From NCBI GenBank assembly GCA_024703855.1, contig CP087965.1:1062001-1126000 (forward strand): 64,000 bases of DNA, read 5' to 3'. Positions within the stretch are counted from its first letter, which is position 1, and every line of letters starts with the position of its first letter. The notes beneath the pieces are model-generated. The model saw only the letters and a list, made by a program, of their open reading frames with translations. It did not search any database and was not told the origin of the DNA. Shown here piece by piece: positions 8,167-17,749 of this stretch. The stretch comes from Polaromonas sp. P2-4 (GTDB taxonomy: Bacteria > Pseudomonadota > Gammaproteobacteria > Burkholderiales > Burkholderiaceae_C). A program made the position numbers and the translations under genes.

Positions 8167-9105
8167 TCAGTTTGCCATTGCAGTATTTACAGCATTTTCA
8201 GTCTTTGCCGACTTTGCCGCCTTGAAATGCGGCACCAGCAAGGCCAGCAGCCGCTGCACCACGCCCGGCGGCAAGTCATGGCCCATGCCTTCAATAGCCA
8301 CCAGTTTCGCGCCCGGAATGCGTCGCGCGGTGTCTTCGCCGCAGGCAAAGGGCACCAGCAGGTCAGCCTTGCCATGCACCACCAGCGTGGGTGTGCGCAC
8401 GCCGCCCAGGGCAGCCGCCCGTGTGGTGTCCGCCACCACGGCCACCATCTGGCGCATGACGCCCTGCGGGTGAAAACTGCGCTCGGTGGCGGCGGCCACG
8501 CGCTGCCGCAGCACCGCGTCGTCCATGGCAAAACCGGGGCTGCCAATGATTTTGAAAAGTTTCACCGAATGCTCAATAGCGGCGCTCATGCCGGTGCCCT
8601 CCGGGCGGCTGAGCAGCGCGCGCAACACGGCGGGATCGGCCTGCGGCAGGCCCCGGGCACCGCTGGAACTCATGATGCTGGCAAGGCTCAAACACCGCTC
8701 CGGGGCCATCAGCGCCATACGCTGCGCAATCATGCCGCCCATGCTCACGCCCACGATGTGCGCCTTGTCAATGTGCAGCGCATCCAGCACGCCCAGCGCA
8801 TCGGCCGCCATGGCAGACAGGGTGTAGGCCGGTTTGCTGGCAAACCCCAGCTTGTGCTTGAGGCCTTCCCAGAGCAGATGGGGGGTGCCCAGATGGTCAA
8901 AATGCTGGCTCAAACCCGCATCGCGGTTGTCAAAGCGCACGACGCGATAGCCCGCATCCACCAGGCCTTGCACCATGTCAGGCGGCCAGGCAATCAGTTG
9001 CATGCCCAGCCCCATGATGAGCAGCACCACGGGCCGCCCGTCACCGCTTGCGCCGCAGTAGCTGTCTTCAACTTCGATACTGATTCCGTTTGCTCTTATT
9101 TTCAT
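8167..9105 (-). CDS. Alpha/beta-fold hydrolase
   Basis: A 312-residue protein with the canonical fold: an oxyanion segment (LLIMGLGMQ), the nucleophile elbow GVSMGGM (Ser), a late acidic residue in [11 protein letters not shown] and a final His in GMGHDLPP. No signal peptide is present. The substrate is unknown; the family includes esterases and ring-cleavage hydrolases. It lies 17 bp upstream of queF on the same strand. The frame is intact. The start codon lies inside an AGCTAT repeat, so its promoter and leader are probably shaped by that element. Confidence 0.8.
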   Translation of the reverse strand: MKIRANGISIEVEDSYCGASGDGRPVVLLIMGLGMQLIAWPPDMVQGLVDAGYRVVRFDNRDAGLSQHFDHLGTPHLLWEGLKHKLGFASKPAYTLSAMAADALGVLDALHIDKAHIVGVSMGGMIAQRMALMAPERCLSLASIMSSSGARGLPQADPAVLRALLSRPEGTGMSAAIEHSVKLFKIIGSPGFAMDDAVLRQRVAAATERSFHPQGVMRQMVAVVADTTRAAALGGVRTPTLVVHGKADLLVPFACGEDTARRIPGAKLVAIEGMGHDLPPGVVQRLLALLVPHFKAAKSAKTENAVNTAMAN

Positions 9106-9137
9106 AGCTGCCTATACCCATAAATAATGGGCTCCGG
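9088..9137. repeat. AGCTAT-type repeat overlapping a start codon (copy 3)
   Basis: The copy contains TTTCATAGCTGCCTATACCC and ATAATGGGCTC. It straddles the ATG (9103-9105) of the hydrolase gene, supplying its leader and first codon. Confidence 0.55.
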
Positions 9138-9154
9138 GGTTATTTGCTTAAAAA

Positions 9155-10018
9155 CTAGCGAAATTCACGTTCACGCAGCCATTTGGTGGCAATCCATTTT
9201 TCGCCGGCCGTCACGGGCTCGCCGCCATGCAGTGTGTGGCTGCCGGGGTGGGCGCGCGCATAGCTGAAAAAAACCGCATTGCCACGCTGGGGAGCCACTT
9301 GCCGCTCAATGTCGGGGAAAACCGTCGCGCCGCCCTGCTCTGGCGCATGCAGGTACATGATGAGCGTAGCCACACGCTGCCCGCCCCGCTGAAGGATGGA
9401 GGGTGTGCCGGGCTCGGCCGGGTCAAAGTAATCGTAATGCGGCTTGTACTCTGCGCCCTGCGCGTAACGCAGCACCTGCAGGCCCTCGCCGTTCTGCACG
9501 GGCCAGTTCAGCAGCTTGGCAATGCGGGCTTCCACGCGGTGGACCACGGCGTTTTCGCCTCGCGTAAAAAACATGCCCTGGCTGGTGCGGTCACCGTTGA
9601 GTTCTTCGCCGCCGGTTTTGATGTCCACCGTGAGGGAGCGCGACAGGCGCGGCCGGGCCGCGTCCATCAGGGCTTCGCACTCCGACGCACTGAGAAAATT
9701 GCCAAACACCACCAGATCCGGGTCTTGCTGGCGCTGCAGCACCGTGACCCACTTGTCCCCCGCATCCAGGGTCGCACCCGCATCAGCCACGGCCACGGAA
9801 GGCACGGCAACCAGGGGCGGCAGTGAAGGCGGGTTCGCAAATGCGCTGGCCTCCTGTGCCGTGAGCCGCATGGCCTGGCGGGCGGCGGCATGTTGCCAGC
9901 CCGCGTCCAGCAAGGCCTTGAAAATCGCGTCATTGGAGCGGCCCAGCGCAGTTTCGGCAGCAATCCATGCCAGCACCTCAGGGGTCACCGTCTGGAAGTT
10001 GTCGGGCTTCTGCTTCAT
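9155..10018 (-). CDS. 2OG-Fe(II) prolyl 4-hydroxylase-like dioxygenase
   Basis: A 287-residue protein. An N-terminal helical region (about 5-45, UBA-like) is followed by a P4Hc domain. The iron ligands are visible as HYDYFDP (H-x-D) and the distal His in HPGSHTLHGG, with the 2-oxoglutarate-binding Lys in EKWIATKW. It should hydroxylate a prolyl or other side chain using 2-oxoglutarate, O2 and Fe(II). The start MKQKPDNFQ was chosen over an upstream extension that overlaps yaaA. Bacterial substrates of this group are mostly unknown. Intact frame. Confidence 0.85.
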   Translation of the reverse strand: MKQKPDNFQTVTPEVLAWIAAETALGRSNDAIFKALLDAGWQHAAARQAMRLTAQEASAFANPPSLPPLVAVPSVAVADAGATLDAGDKWVTVLQRQQDPDLVVFGNFLSASECEALMDAARPRLSRSLTVDIKTGGEELNGDRTSQGMFFTRGENAVVHRVEARIAKLLNWPVQNGEGLQVLRYAQGAEYKPHYDYFDPAEPGTPSILQRGGQRVATLIMYLHAPEQGGATVFPDIERQVAPQRGNAVFFSYARAHPGSHTLHGGEPVTAGEKWIATKWLREREFR

Positions 10019-10043
10019 ATCAATAGGCCTGCTGCCAAGGATC

Positions 10044-10817
10044 TCAGTGGCCCAGTTTGCGCCGGAACACGAGGCGGTCTGCCTCAGACACAGCGGGCTC
10101 AAAGCGGTAGCCTTCGGCATCAAAGCTTTCGAGTTTTTTCACGGTGACCAGTTGCTTTTCAATCGCGTAGCGCACCATCAGGCCGCGTGCGCTTGGCATT
10201 GAAGCTGATGATTTTGTACTTGCCGCCCTTGAACTCTTCAAATACACAGCTCACCACACGGGCTTTCAGCGCCTTGCGGTCCACCGCCTTGAAATACTCT
10301 TCACTGGCAAGGTTCACGATCACAGGCGAGGTATCGGCTGCCGCGCGTTCATTGAGGTAGTTGGCAATCTTCGAACCCCAAAACTGGTAAAGGTTTTTGC
10401 CATGATCGGTGACCAGCGAGGTGCCCATCTCCAGCCGGTAAGCCTGCATCCAGTCGAGCGGGCGCAGCACGCCATAGAGGCCGCTCAGGATGCTCACATG
10501 GCCCTGCGCCCATTCGAGCTGCTGCTCGCTCAGGGTTTTGGCATCCACCCCCCGTAGACATCACCATTGAAGGCCAGCATGGCCTGCTTGGAGTTTTTGG
10601 CAGTGAACTTGCTCGACCAGGCTTGGTAGCGCGCGACGTTCAGGCCAGACAGCGCATCCGACAGCTTCATCAGCGTGCTGATTTGCTGCGGCGTTCTGGT
10701 TTTAAGCACCTCAATCAGCTGGGCCGACTGGTGTGTAAAAAGGGGTTTGGTGTACGTAGCGATGTGGGGGGGCGTGTCGTAGTCCAGCGCTTTGGCTGGC
10801 GAGAGTAAAAACTGCAT
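10044..10817 (-). CDS. yaaA: Peroxide stress protein YaaA (two frame breaks)
   Basis: The YaaA/DUF328 family lowers free intracellular iron under peroxide stress in E. coli. It starts MQFLLSPAKALDYD, a signature opening, and has LSGLYGVLRPLDWMQAYRLE and a C-terminal EADRLVFRRKLGH. Frame breaks occur near 10552 (one base missing beside a G run) and near 10191 (a CG repeat two bases short). Correction gives 258 residues, the same as E. coli YaaA. It lies in a stretch with other iron and peroxide genes (rubrerythrin module, Fe(II) dioxygenase). Confidence 0.88.
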
Positions 10818-10913
10818 GCTTTGAGTTGTGGAAGTAGACCAAAGGCCTAACTTTACGCCAGACCTGGCCCGCAGCGTGCCGCGCCGCCGTTAAAGCCCTG
10901 CCTAAACTTCTGC

Positions 10914-11468
10914 TTAGTGCAGATCGCTGACCAGTGACGCCAAGGTTTCGGCCGCAATCGTCACATGTGCGGGGTAATTGGTGTGGTCGCAACCCAGCTT
11001 GACGCTGGCACCGGCCTTGACGGCGGCGCACATGGCCGGGTCGAGCTCGAAGCGCACAAAATGCACGGCCGAGGTCTTCTCGTCGTTCTCGCGCTCCAGG
11101 TCTTCGTCGGCAATTGCATAGACGCGGGCGTAACCTTCAACCTCGACAAACATGCGGTCCTCCACCCCGATCAGGCGCGCCAGCTCGCGCCTGCGTTCGT
11201 TGATGTCGGGGTAGGCGATCATCATCGTCGCCTTCCAATTGCTGCCGTCGGGCACCAGCGGGGCATAGGTCTCGATTTCGTGCGCTATGCCCTCTTCTTC
11301 AAAAATCTTCTCGATGCGCAGCATCTCCTGGATCTGGTAACGGATGCTGGTCTCGCTCTCAAACTGCACGTTGATATGTTCGCCCAGGCGCACGCTGCGC
11401 AACTGGCGGTGCGCCATGATGGCGGGCTTGTTTTCCTTGCGGTACTTGCTGTAGGCCTCGAGTGTCAT
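10914..11468 (-). CDS. DUF3501 family protein
   Basis: A 184-residue soluble protein with an intact frame and no signal peptide. The motifs LGEHINVQFES, IRYQIQEMLRIEKIF and VKLGCDHTNYPAHVTI fit the DUF3501 family, whose function is not established. It follows the Fe-S protein gene by 39 bp and, with rubrerythrin, completes a module seen repeatedly in Betaproteobacteria. From that context it probably serves electron transfer to, or assembly of, the rubrerythrin system. That is inference. Confidence 0.8.
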   Translation of the reverse strand: MTLEAYSKYRKENKPAIMAHRQLRSVRLGEHINVQFESETSIRYQIQEMLRIEKIFEEEGIAHEIETYAPLVPDGSNWKATMMIAYPDINERRRELARLIGVEDRMFVEVEGYARVYAIADEDLERENDEKTSAVHFVRFELDPAMCAAVKAGASVKLGCDHTNYPAHVTIAAETLASLVSDLH

Positions 11469-11507
11469 GAGGCTGTCTGGGTAATTTTTCCGGTGGTCTG
11501 CATGGGG

Positions 11508-12854
11508 CTAGTCCAATCCGTAAGCTGTGCGCACCAGGGTCAGCGGATGGGCCAACGCCGGCGTACCCAGTTGGTTGACTTCCAGGCCCTGGGCGATGTG
11601 GTGCCCCGCCAGCGGGCAATCGGAGCTGATGTAGTCGGGCGCTGTGCCCTCCTTCATCTGCGCCATGGCCTTGAACACCGGCTTGCCGATCTTCATGGCC
11701 TGCTGGTGGTAGGCCTTTTCACGCCAAAAGTGCCCGCGTGACCTGAACACCGCTCGACGGTATTGACGGTCGTCTGCGGAATCATCTTGAGCATTTCCTC
11801 GGTCTTCTTGCCGATGTTCTGCACCCGCCCATGGCAGGGGATGTGGTAGCTGACCTGGCCCAGCGGCCGGCTGAAGTCGATCTTGAGCAGGCCATCGCGC
11901 TTGCGCGCCATCAGGTACTCGAACGGGTCCCACATCGCGTCCTTGACCCGTTGAACGTCGGCATCGTCGGGGTACATCAGCGGCAGTTCCTGCTTGAACA
12001 TCAGGGTGCAGCTGGGCACGGCGGACAAAATGGCGTAGCCGTCCTTCGCGTAGTTCACCAGCACCGGGATGTTGGCGTTCTTGCTCGCGTCGACCGAGGC
12101 CAGATCGCCGAGTTCCAACTTGGGCATGCCGCAGCATTTTTCCTTGCGCACCAGCACATAGGGAACTTCGTTGTGGTCCAGCACCTTGAGCAAGTCATGG
12201 CCTATGCCGGGCTCGTTGTAGTTGACAAAGCAAGTGGCATAGATCGCAACCTTGCCCGGGGTCTTGGCGCCGTCCCTGACCGGATATTCCTTGGACTTGG
12301 GCGCAGCCGTGCGGAACTTCCTCGTGGCCAGCGCCGGCAGCCAGGCTTGGCGGTCTACCCCGAGCAGGTTTTCCATCACGGCCCGCGCCGGCTTGGTCTG
12401 GTTCACCGCATTGACCACCTGGACCACGATGGGAATGCCGGCAAACTGGCCGTGCACATCGGTGGAGGCCAGGAATTTTTCACCCGCCGTGACCTCGCCT
12501 TTTTGAACTTGATGGCCTTGGCACGCAGCATGGTGTGCGGGAAATCCACGTTCCACGGATGCGGCGGCACGTAAGGGCATTTGGTCATGTAGCAGAGGTC
12601 GCACAGGTAGCACTGGTTCACCACTTTCCAGTAGTCTTTTTGTCCACCCCATCGACTTCGCCGGTCTTGCTTTCATCGACCAGATCGAACAGCGTGGGAA
12701 ACGTGCCGCACAGGCTCACACAGCGGCGGCAGCCGTGGCAGATGTCAAAGATGCGCCCCAGCTCGCCCAACGCCGCATCCTCGTTGTAGAACTCGGGATT
12801 CTTCCAGTCCAGCGGGTGACGGGTCGGGGCTTGCAGGTTGCCTTCAGTGGCCAT
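11508..12854 (-). CDS. GlpC/HdrD-like iron-sulfur protein (three frame breaks)
   Basis: Two 4Fe-4S binding regions are visible: CHGCRRCVSLC near residue 40 and CYLCDLCYMTKCPYVPPH near residue 80. CCG-type segments follow (EKCCGMPKLE, IPCHGRVQN, CSGHAGTFG, SDCPLAGHH). This is the architecture of heterodisulfide-reductase-related electron carriers such as GlpC. A run is one base short at each of 12633, 12500 and 11722 (all A/T). Restoring them gives 449 residues. The start is MATEGNLQ at 12852-12854. Neighbours (rubrerythrin upstream, DUF3501 downstream) suggest it delivers electrons for peroxide reduction. Confidence 0.82.
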
Positions 12855-12870
12855 GGTCTGTCTCTTTTGT

Positions 12871-13087
12871 GGAACCTCTATAAATCCGATTCTCGGGCGC
12901 ATGGCGGCGTTGCGCGGTACTCGGAATCCTCATGGGTTATTGGGGTCAGACGCCAATTTCGCTGCGGTGCGTTGCACCGTACCCTTCGGGCGAGCCGAAG
13001 GCTCAGAATTTGGGCTCTGACCCCAAAAACCCTCTGCGCTCCGTGCGCCTTGCCCTGCATCCCGATAATCGAATTTCTAGAGGTTCC
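12871..13087. mobile_element. MITE-like element with 27-bp terminal inverted repeats
   Basis: The ends 12871-12897 and 13061-13087 are inverted copies matching at 24 of 27 positions. Inside them, TTGGGGTCAGAC at 12940-12951 and TCTGACCCCAA near 13016-13026 form a second inverted pair. There is no coding capacity, so it resembles a non-autonomous element. It separates rubrerythrin from the Fe-S gene and ends 16 bp before the latter's ATG, so it probably supplies or alters that gene's promoter. Confidence 0.65.
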
Positions 13088-13121
13088 TTCGGTGGGTGCC
13101 TTGCAACGTAGCGGGCAAAAA

Positions 13122-13544
13122 TCAATCTACCAATTCGGCGAGAGCCTTCGTATAACGATTCGCGTGCGAACGTTCTGCCTTGGCCAGGGTTTCAAACCAG
13201 TCGGCGATTTCGTCAAAGCCTTCTTCGCGGGCGGTCTTGGCCATGCCGGGGTACATGTCGGTGTACTCATGGGTTTCGCCCGCGATGGCCGAAGCCAGGT
13301 TCTCACGGCTCGAGCCGATGGGCAGGCCGGTGGCCGGGTCGCCCGACTGCTCCAGAAACTCCAGGTGGCCAAAGCCGTGACCGGTTTCACCTTCTGCGGT
13401 GGAACGGAACAGTGCTGACACATCGTTCTGGCCTTCAACGTCGGCCTTGTTTGCGAAGTACAAATAGCGGCGGTTGGCCTGTGATTCGCCGGCAAATGCG
13501 GCTTTCAGGTTCTCTTCCGTGCGTGAGCCTTTAAGAGCAGCCAT
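13122..13544 (-). CDS. Rubrerythrin
   Basis: A 140-residue ferritin-like diiron protein starting [20 protein letters not shown]. Helix motifs carrying the diiron ligands are seen: [40 protein letters not shown] and [10 protein letters not shown]. There is no C-terminal rubredoxin domain, so an external electron donor is required; the Fe-S protein at 11508-12854 is the obvious candidate. It should reduce hydrogen peroxide. The ribosome site is GGAG ahead of the start. Intact frame. Confidence 0.9.
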   Translation of the reverse strand: MAALKGSRTEENLKAAFAGESQANRRYLYFANKADVEGQNDVSALFRSTAEGETGHGFGHLEFLEQSGDPATGLPIGSSRENLASAIAGETHEYTDMYPGMAKTAREEGFDEIADWFETLAKAERSHANRYTKALAELVD

Positions 13545-13755
13545 GGAAATCTCCTTCGTGGGTTGATGAAGTGAATTGAAATAACTCGCTGATGCTTCGA
13601 ACCGCCACACTAGCCCCAACACCTTAGACCCCCTGCGGAGGTGCGTCAAATTGCCGGCGTCAATCTACGGAATTGATAAAAGCTATTCGTTCAAAGAGAT
13701 GAGCAAGCGTTTTCAATCAGCGCTAACCAGTCGGTTCACGGTCTTGATGCCGGGC

Positions 13756-13806
13756 TTGGCAATGCCCCATAATTACGATATAGTAAATCCATTACGCATA
13801 GTTAAA
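13756..13806 (+). promoter_or_regulatory. Candidate sigma70 promoter with direct repeats
   Basis: TTGGCA (13756-13761), a 17-bp spacer and TATAGT (13779-13784) make a good sigma70 promoter about 60-70 bp upstream of the VOC gene. Two 16-bp direct repeats of the form ATTACG...ATAGT...AAA lie at 13772-13787 and 13791-13806, one covering the -10 box. A repressor bound there would block transcription of the following catabolic genes. Confidence 0.5.
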
Positions 13807-13840
13807 CTCGCATCGCCATCGAACTCCCGGCGGCGCAGCC

Positions 13841-14506
13841 ATGGAGACCAAGCTCATGAATTCACTGATCAAGGGGTCGAACTCGGCCCTTGCCGACCCC
13901 AGCCTGCCGGCGCCAGCCCCCATCCACCAGTTGCACCATTACGCTTACCGCGCCAGGGACGCCGAGGAAACGCGGCATTTTTACGAAGACATTCTGGGCC
14001 TGCCGCTGTACCACATCATCCAGAGCGATTACGTGCCCAGCACCGGCGAGTACTGCCCCTACACGCATTTTTTCTTTCGCCTGCAGGACGGCTCCTTCAT
14101 CGCGTTTTTTGACCTGGGCAATGACGAGGCGGCCCTGCCCTCACCCAATACGCCGCTGTGGGTCAACCACATTTCATTCCGCGTCGATACGGTCGCCGAC
14201 CTGGAGGCCATGAAGGCGCGCCTGCAGGCCGACGGCGTGGAGGTGCTGGGCGTGACGGACCACCACATTTTCAAAAGCATTTACTTTTTTGACCCCAATG
14301 GCGTGCGCCTGGAACTCACCGCGCAGCTGGCCGATGAATTCCAGATGCAGAAGGAAAGCCAGACAACCCATGCGCGGCTGGCCGAATGGACGGCGCGCAA
14401 AGAGCAGTGGCGCAAAGACCGCGCCGAGGGCAAGCCAGCCCAGGCGCTGAAGCCCCAGCAAAACGACCGCCCGGAAATCACAGGCACCGCCGCCCAGAAC
14501 CACTAA
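13841..14506 (+). CDS. VOC superfamily protein (glyoxalase/dioxygenase-like)
   Basis: A 221-residue vicinal-oxygen-chelate protein with two paired beta-alpha-beta-beta-beta modules. Likely metal ligands are His in QLHHYAYRA, His in VNHISFRV and Glu in GVRLELTAQ. The C-terminal 50 residues are charged and helical. An alternative ATG at 13856 (MNSLIKG) has a better-spaced GGAGA ribosome site and may be the true start. It opens the plus-strand cluster with a Bug-type binding protein and a flavin monooxygenase, so an aromatic or ring-cleavage substrate is plausible. Intact frame. Confidence 0.78.
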   Translation: METKLMNSLIKGSNSALADPSLPAPAPIHQLHHYAYRARDAEETRHFYEDILGLPLYHIIQSDYVPSTGEYCPYTHFFFRLQDGSFIAFFDLGNDEAALPSPNTPLWVNHISFRVDTVADLEAMKARLQADGVEVLGVTDHHIFKSIYFFDPNGVRLELTAQLADEFQMQKESQTTHARLAEWTARKEQWRKDRAEGKPAQALKPQQNDRPEITGTAAQNH

Positions 14507-14576
14507 ATCCCGTCCGCGCAGCCTGCCGCAGAGCGGGCATGCGGGCTCTTCCCCCCACCCTCTTTGAGGAGACTCC

Positions 14577-15561
14577 ATGCTTCGTCTGATTTCTCTCACC
14601 CGCCACGCCTTGCTGCTGGCCCTGGTGGCCACGGCCGCCACCGTTACCGCCCAAACCCAGAACTTCCCGAACCGGCCCGTCAAATGGGTGGTCGGTTATC
14701 CTGCAGGGGGCGGCACGGACTTTCTGGCACGCAGCATTGCGGCGCAGATGTCCGTCCAGATGGGCCAGCAGGTCATCATCGACAACAAACCCGGGGCCGG
14801 CGCCATCATCGGGGCCGATTTGACGGCCAAATCGCCAGGCGACGGCTACACCGTGTTCACCTGCCGACAACGGCGTGCTGGTCTACAACCCGGCGCTCTA
14901 CAAAAAGTTGCCCTATGACCCGATCAAGGATTTCGCGCCCATCGGCCTGATGGCCCGTGCGCCGCTGCTGATCGTGGCGGCTCCCAACGCCGACATCAAG
15001 AATGCCCGGGAACTGCTGGAGGCGCTGAAAAAGAGCCCCGGTAAACTGAGCTATGCCTCGCCCGGCAACGGCAGCCCGCATCACCTGGCGATGGAGCTGT
15101 TCAAAAGCCGCTCCGGCCTGTTCCTGGTGCATGTGCCCTACCGCGGCGCCGCGCCGGCCGTACAGGACGTGATGGGCGGCCAGGTGCCGCTGATGATGAT
15201 TGATACCTCCAGCGGCATGCCGCATATCAAGGCCGGCAAGCTGGTGCCGCTGGCGATTCTCTCGGCCAAACGCATTGCGCAACTGCCCGATGTGCCGACC
15301 ATGGTGGAGCTGGGTTACAAGGACGTCGAAGCTTATGCGTGGCAAGGTCTGGTGGTGCCGGCGAGCACGCCCAAGGATGTGCAGCTCAAGCTCAATACCG
15401 AAATGCAGGCCGCACTGAACAACCCGGCCGTGCGCAAGAAACTGTTCGACGCCGCCTGGGACCCGGTGCCCAGCGACGCTGGCATGATGGCCGCCTACAC
15501 CGCAGCCGAAACCCAGGTTTGGCACAAGCTGATCAAGGACCGCGGAATTTCCCTCGAATGA
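14577..15561 (+). CDS. Bug/TctC-type tripartite transporter binding protein (one frame break)
   Basis: A periplasmic solute receptor of the Bug family. The signal peptide ends at ATVTAQTQNFP. It is followed by the family's KWVVGYPAGGGTDFLAR and QVIIDNKPGAGAIIGAD and, later, LMMIDTSSGMPHIKAGKL. One extra T near 14863 (ACCTGCC where ACCGCC is expected) breaks the frame; removing it gives 327 residues. A GAGGAGAC ribosome site precedes the ATG. No TctA or TctB membrane gene is nearby, so it is an orphan receptor, common in Comamonadaceae. Its ligand is probably an organic acid related to the neighbouring oxygenase pathway. Confidence 0.88.
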
Positions 15562-15578
15562 GCTGGCAGCCTGCGCGA

Positions 15579-15630
15579 TTTGCTATGTTTTTAATAGCTA
15601 CTCGCGCAGTAAGCATATGGGCTAAAAGCC
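15579..15630. repeat. AGCTAT-type intergenic repeat (copy 4, inverted)
   Basis: The copy reads TTTGCTATGTTTTTAATAGC, then TACTCGCGC and ATATGGGCTAAAAGCC. It is in the opposite orientation to copy 1 and fills the gap between the binding-protein and monooxygenase genes. Confidence 0.65.
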
Positions 15631-15674
15631 TAATTCATTAAAATATTTAAACCCCCAACATGCTGGAAGGTGCC

Positions 15675-17441
15675 ATGCCCAAAAACTACACAGAAACCGC
15701 CTTCACCAACGGCTACGAGTTCACCCAGGGCGCGGGCTACCAACTGCCCGAATACCCGTTTGTAGAACCGCCGGAGATCCGTACAGGCGAAGTCAAGCGC
15801 CACCCCATCGTCATTGTGGGTGGCGGTATCACCTGGCCTCACGCTGGCCTGCGCGCTGGCGCAGTACGGCGTCAAGGCCGTGCTGCTGGACGAAGACAAC
15901 ACCGTGGGCGTCAAGGGTGCTTCGTCGCGCGGCATTTGTTATGCCCAGAAAACCCTGGAGATTTTCAAGCGCCTGGGTATTTATGAGCGCATCGCCAAAA
16001 AAGGCGTGCAATGGAGCGTGGGCCGCACGTTTGCAGGTGCTGACGAGGTCTACTCGTTTGACCTGCGCCAGCAGCAAACGCATTCACTGAGCCAGCAGCC
16101 GCCCTTCATCAACATCCAGCAGTTTTACATCGAGGGGTTTTTGGTCGAGCAGATTTACCGGTTCGGCCAGACCGATCCCTGCATAGACCTGCGCTGGAAC
16201 AACCGCGTCACCGCATTTGCGCAGAATGCCCAGTTCGCGACGTTGTCGATCACGACGCCCGCCGGCGACTACACGCTGCAGGCTGAGCATGTCATTGACT
16301 GCACCGGCTCACGCAGCCCCTTCAGGGCCTGGTGCGGCGCCTCCGTCACCGCCAAAAAGGGCGACGACCGCTGGTGTATTGCCGATGTACGCTTCAGGGA
16401 CCATCCGCCGGTCGAGCGCCACACCTGGGTCGAAGCGCCGTTCAACGAAAACCGCGCGGTCTGGCAGCACCTGATGGCCGATGACGTCTGGCGCATCGAC
16501 TACCAGATGGCACCCGACTGCGACCCCGAACAGGTCAGCCGCGAAGACGTGGTGCGGGCCCGGCTGAATGCACAATTTAGCGCCCAGTCGGGCCGAGAGC
16601 TCCGCCCCGAAGAGTACGAAATCGTCTGGGTCGGCCCCTACGCCTACCGCAGCGAATGCTTGGACAACCTGCGCCATGGCCGGGTGTTTTTTGCCGGCGA
16701 CTCGGCCCATGTGGTGAGCCCTTTTGGCGCGCGTGGCGGCAACTCGGGTGCGCAGGATGCCGACAACCTGGCCTGGAAATTGGCGGCCGTGGTGCAGGGC
16801 TACGCCAGCCCGCAGTTGCTGGACAGCTACCACCTGGAGCGGCATGAGGCCGCACAGCACAACGTGCTGGTCACCGACCGCACCGCACGCTTTTGCGTCC
16901 GGCTGATGGCGCCGAGCGTCTGTTTCGCACGGCAGCACTCAGCCTGGCGCGCCGGTATCTGTTTGCCCGGCAGTTGGTCAATACCGGTCGCATGTCTACG
17001 CCCAACACCTACACCCACTCAAGCGCCTGCGGGCCCACCGGCGGGCTGGCCACGCAAAACGTCGCACTGACCTGGCCCGACGGCAGCCGCGGTGAATTGG
17101 TGGACCTGCACAAATGGGCGGGCGGGCGTTTGCTGCTGCTGGTCTTCGGCGATGTGTCTGCCGCAGCCGCAGCACGCCTGCGGGCGTTTTCGGTGCAGGC
17201 TGACGTGCGCTGTGTGCAGGTCATCGCGCCCGGCGATGCGGCGGTGGCGGCCGACCATGTGGTGGACCCGCAAGGTCACTTGCAGGCTACCTGCCACGTC
17301 TTTGGTCATGCCTGGGCGCTGCTGCGGCCCGACGGTTATGTCGCCGCAACCGGAGAGAGCATTGACGCTTCGCTGATGCACGCCCTGGCCACCGCGCTGG
17401 GAAGCGGTGACATGATGCAGAACGAGAAGGAAGCCGCATGA
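15675..17441 (+). CDS. MhpA-like FAD-dependent aromatic monooxygenase (two frame breaks)
   Basis: The product resembles 3-(3-hydroxyphenyl)propionate hydroxylase and related flavoprotein hydroxylases. It has the dinucleotide fold IVIVGGGITGLTLA, a DG-type middle region, the FAD motif FFAGDSAHVVSPFGARGGN and a C-terminal thioredoxin-like domain (LVDLHKWAGGRLLLLVFG). An extra T near 15833 and a missing T near 16895 break the frame. Correction gives 588 residues. The ATG at 15675 is preferred because GGAAGG precedes it. It should hydroxylate a phenolic acid using NAD(P)H and O2. The stop overlaps the following DUF2783 gene. Confidence 0.85.
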
Positions 17442-17658
17442 AAACCGAAGGTGCAACGATTAAAACCAGCCTCAACCTCCACGACGCCGATGCGTTTTAC
17501 GAAAACCTGCTGGACGCCCACCAGGGCCTCAGCCGCGAAGAGTCCGAGTTGCTCAATGCTCGGCTTATCCTGGTCATGGCGAACCAGTTAGGCGATACCG
17601 CGCTGCTGCAGGCCTGTATTGCGGCGGCGGCGCGAGCCCTGCTGCCGGTTCGGCCTAG
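17438..17658 (+). CDS. DUF2783 small protein
   Basis: Starts with ATG overlapping the monooxygenase stop (ATGA). The conserved core LHDADAFYENLLDAHQGLS and LNARLILVMANQLGD is DUF2783, a roughly 65-70 residue partner usually found next to FAD monooxygenases. Role unknown. As printed the frame stays open through the gap into the M20 gene. A single missing base near 17640 would restore a stop at 17656-17658 and a 73-residue protein. The printed fusion is therefore likely an artefact. Confidence 0.7.
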
Positions 17659-17749
17659 GAGGCCCCCGATAGCGCATGGGAACGGAGTGCCAGACAATTC
17701 TGCCAACCGAAGCAGTACTAAACACCGGGGTTGGCCTAAACTGCCGGGC

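Noticed and set aside
14577-15561. Reading broken genes as pseudogenes
   Set aside because: Both halves are conserved, and one-base correction restores normal length. The same pattern affects essential genes across the window.
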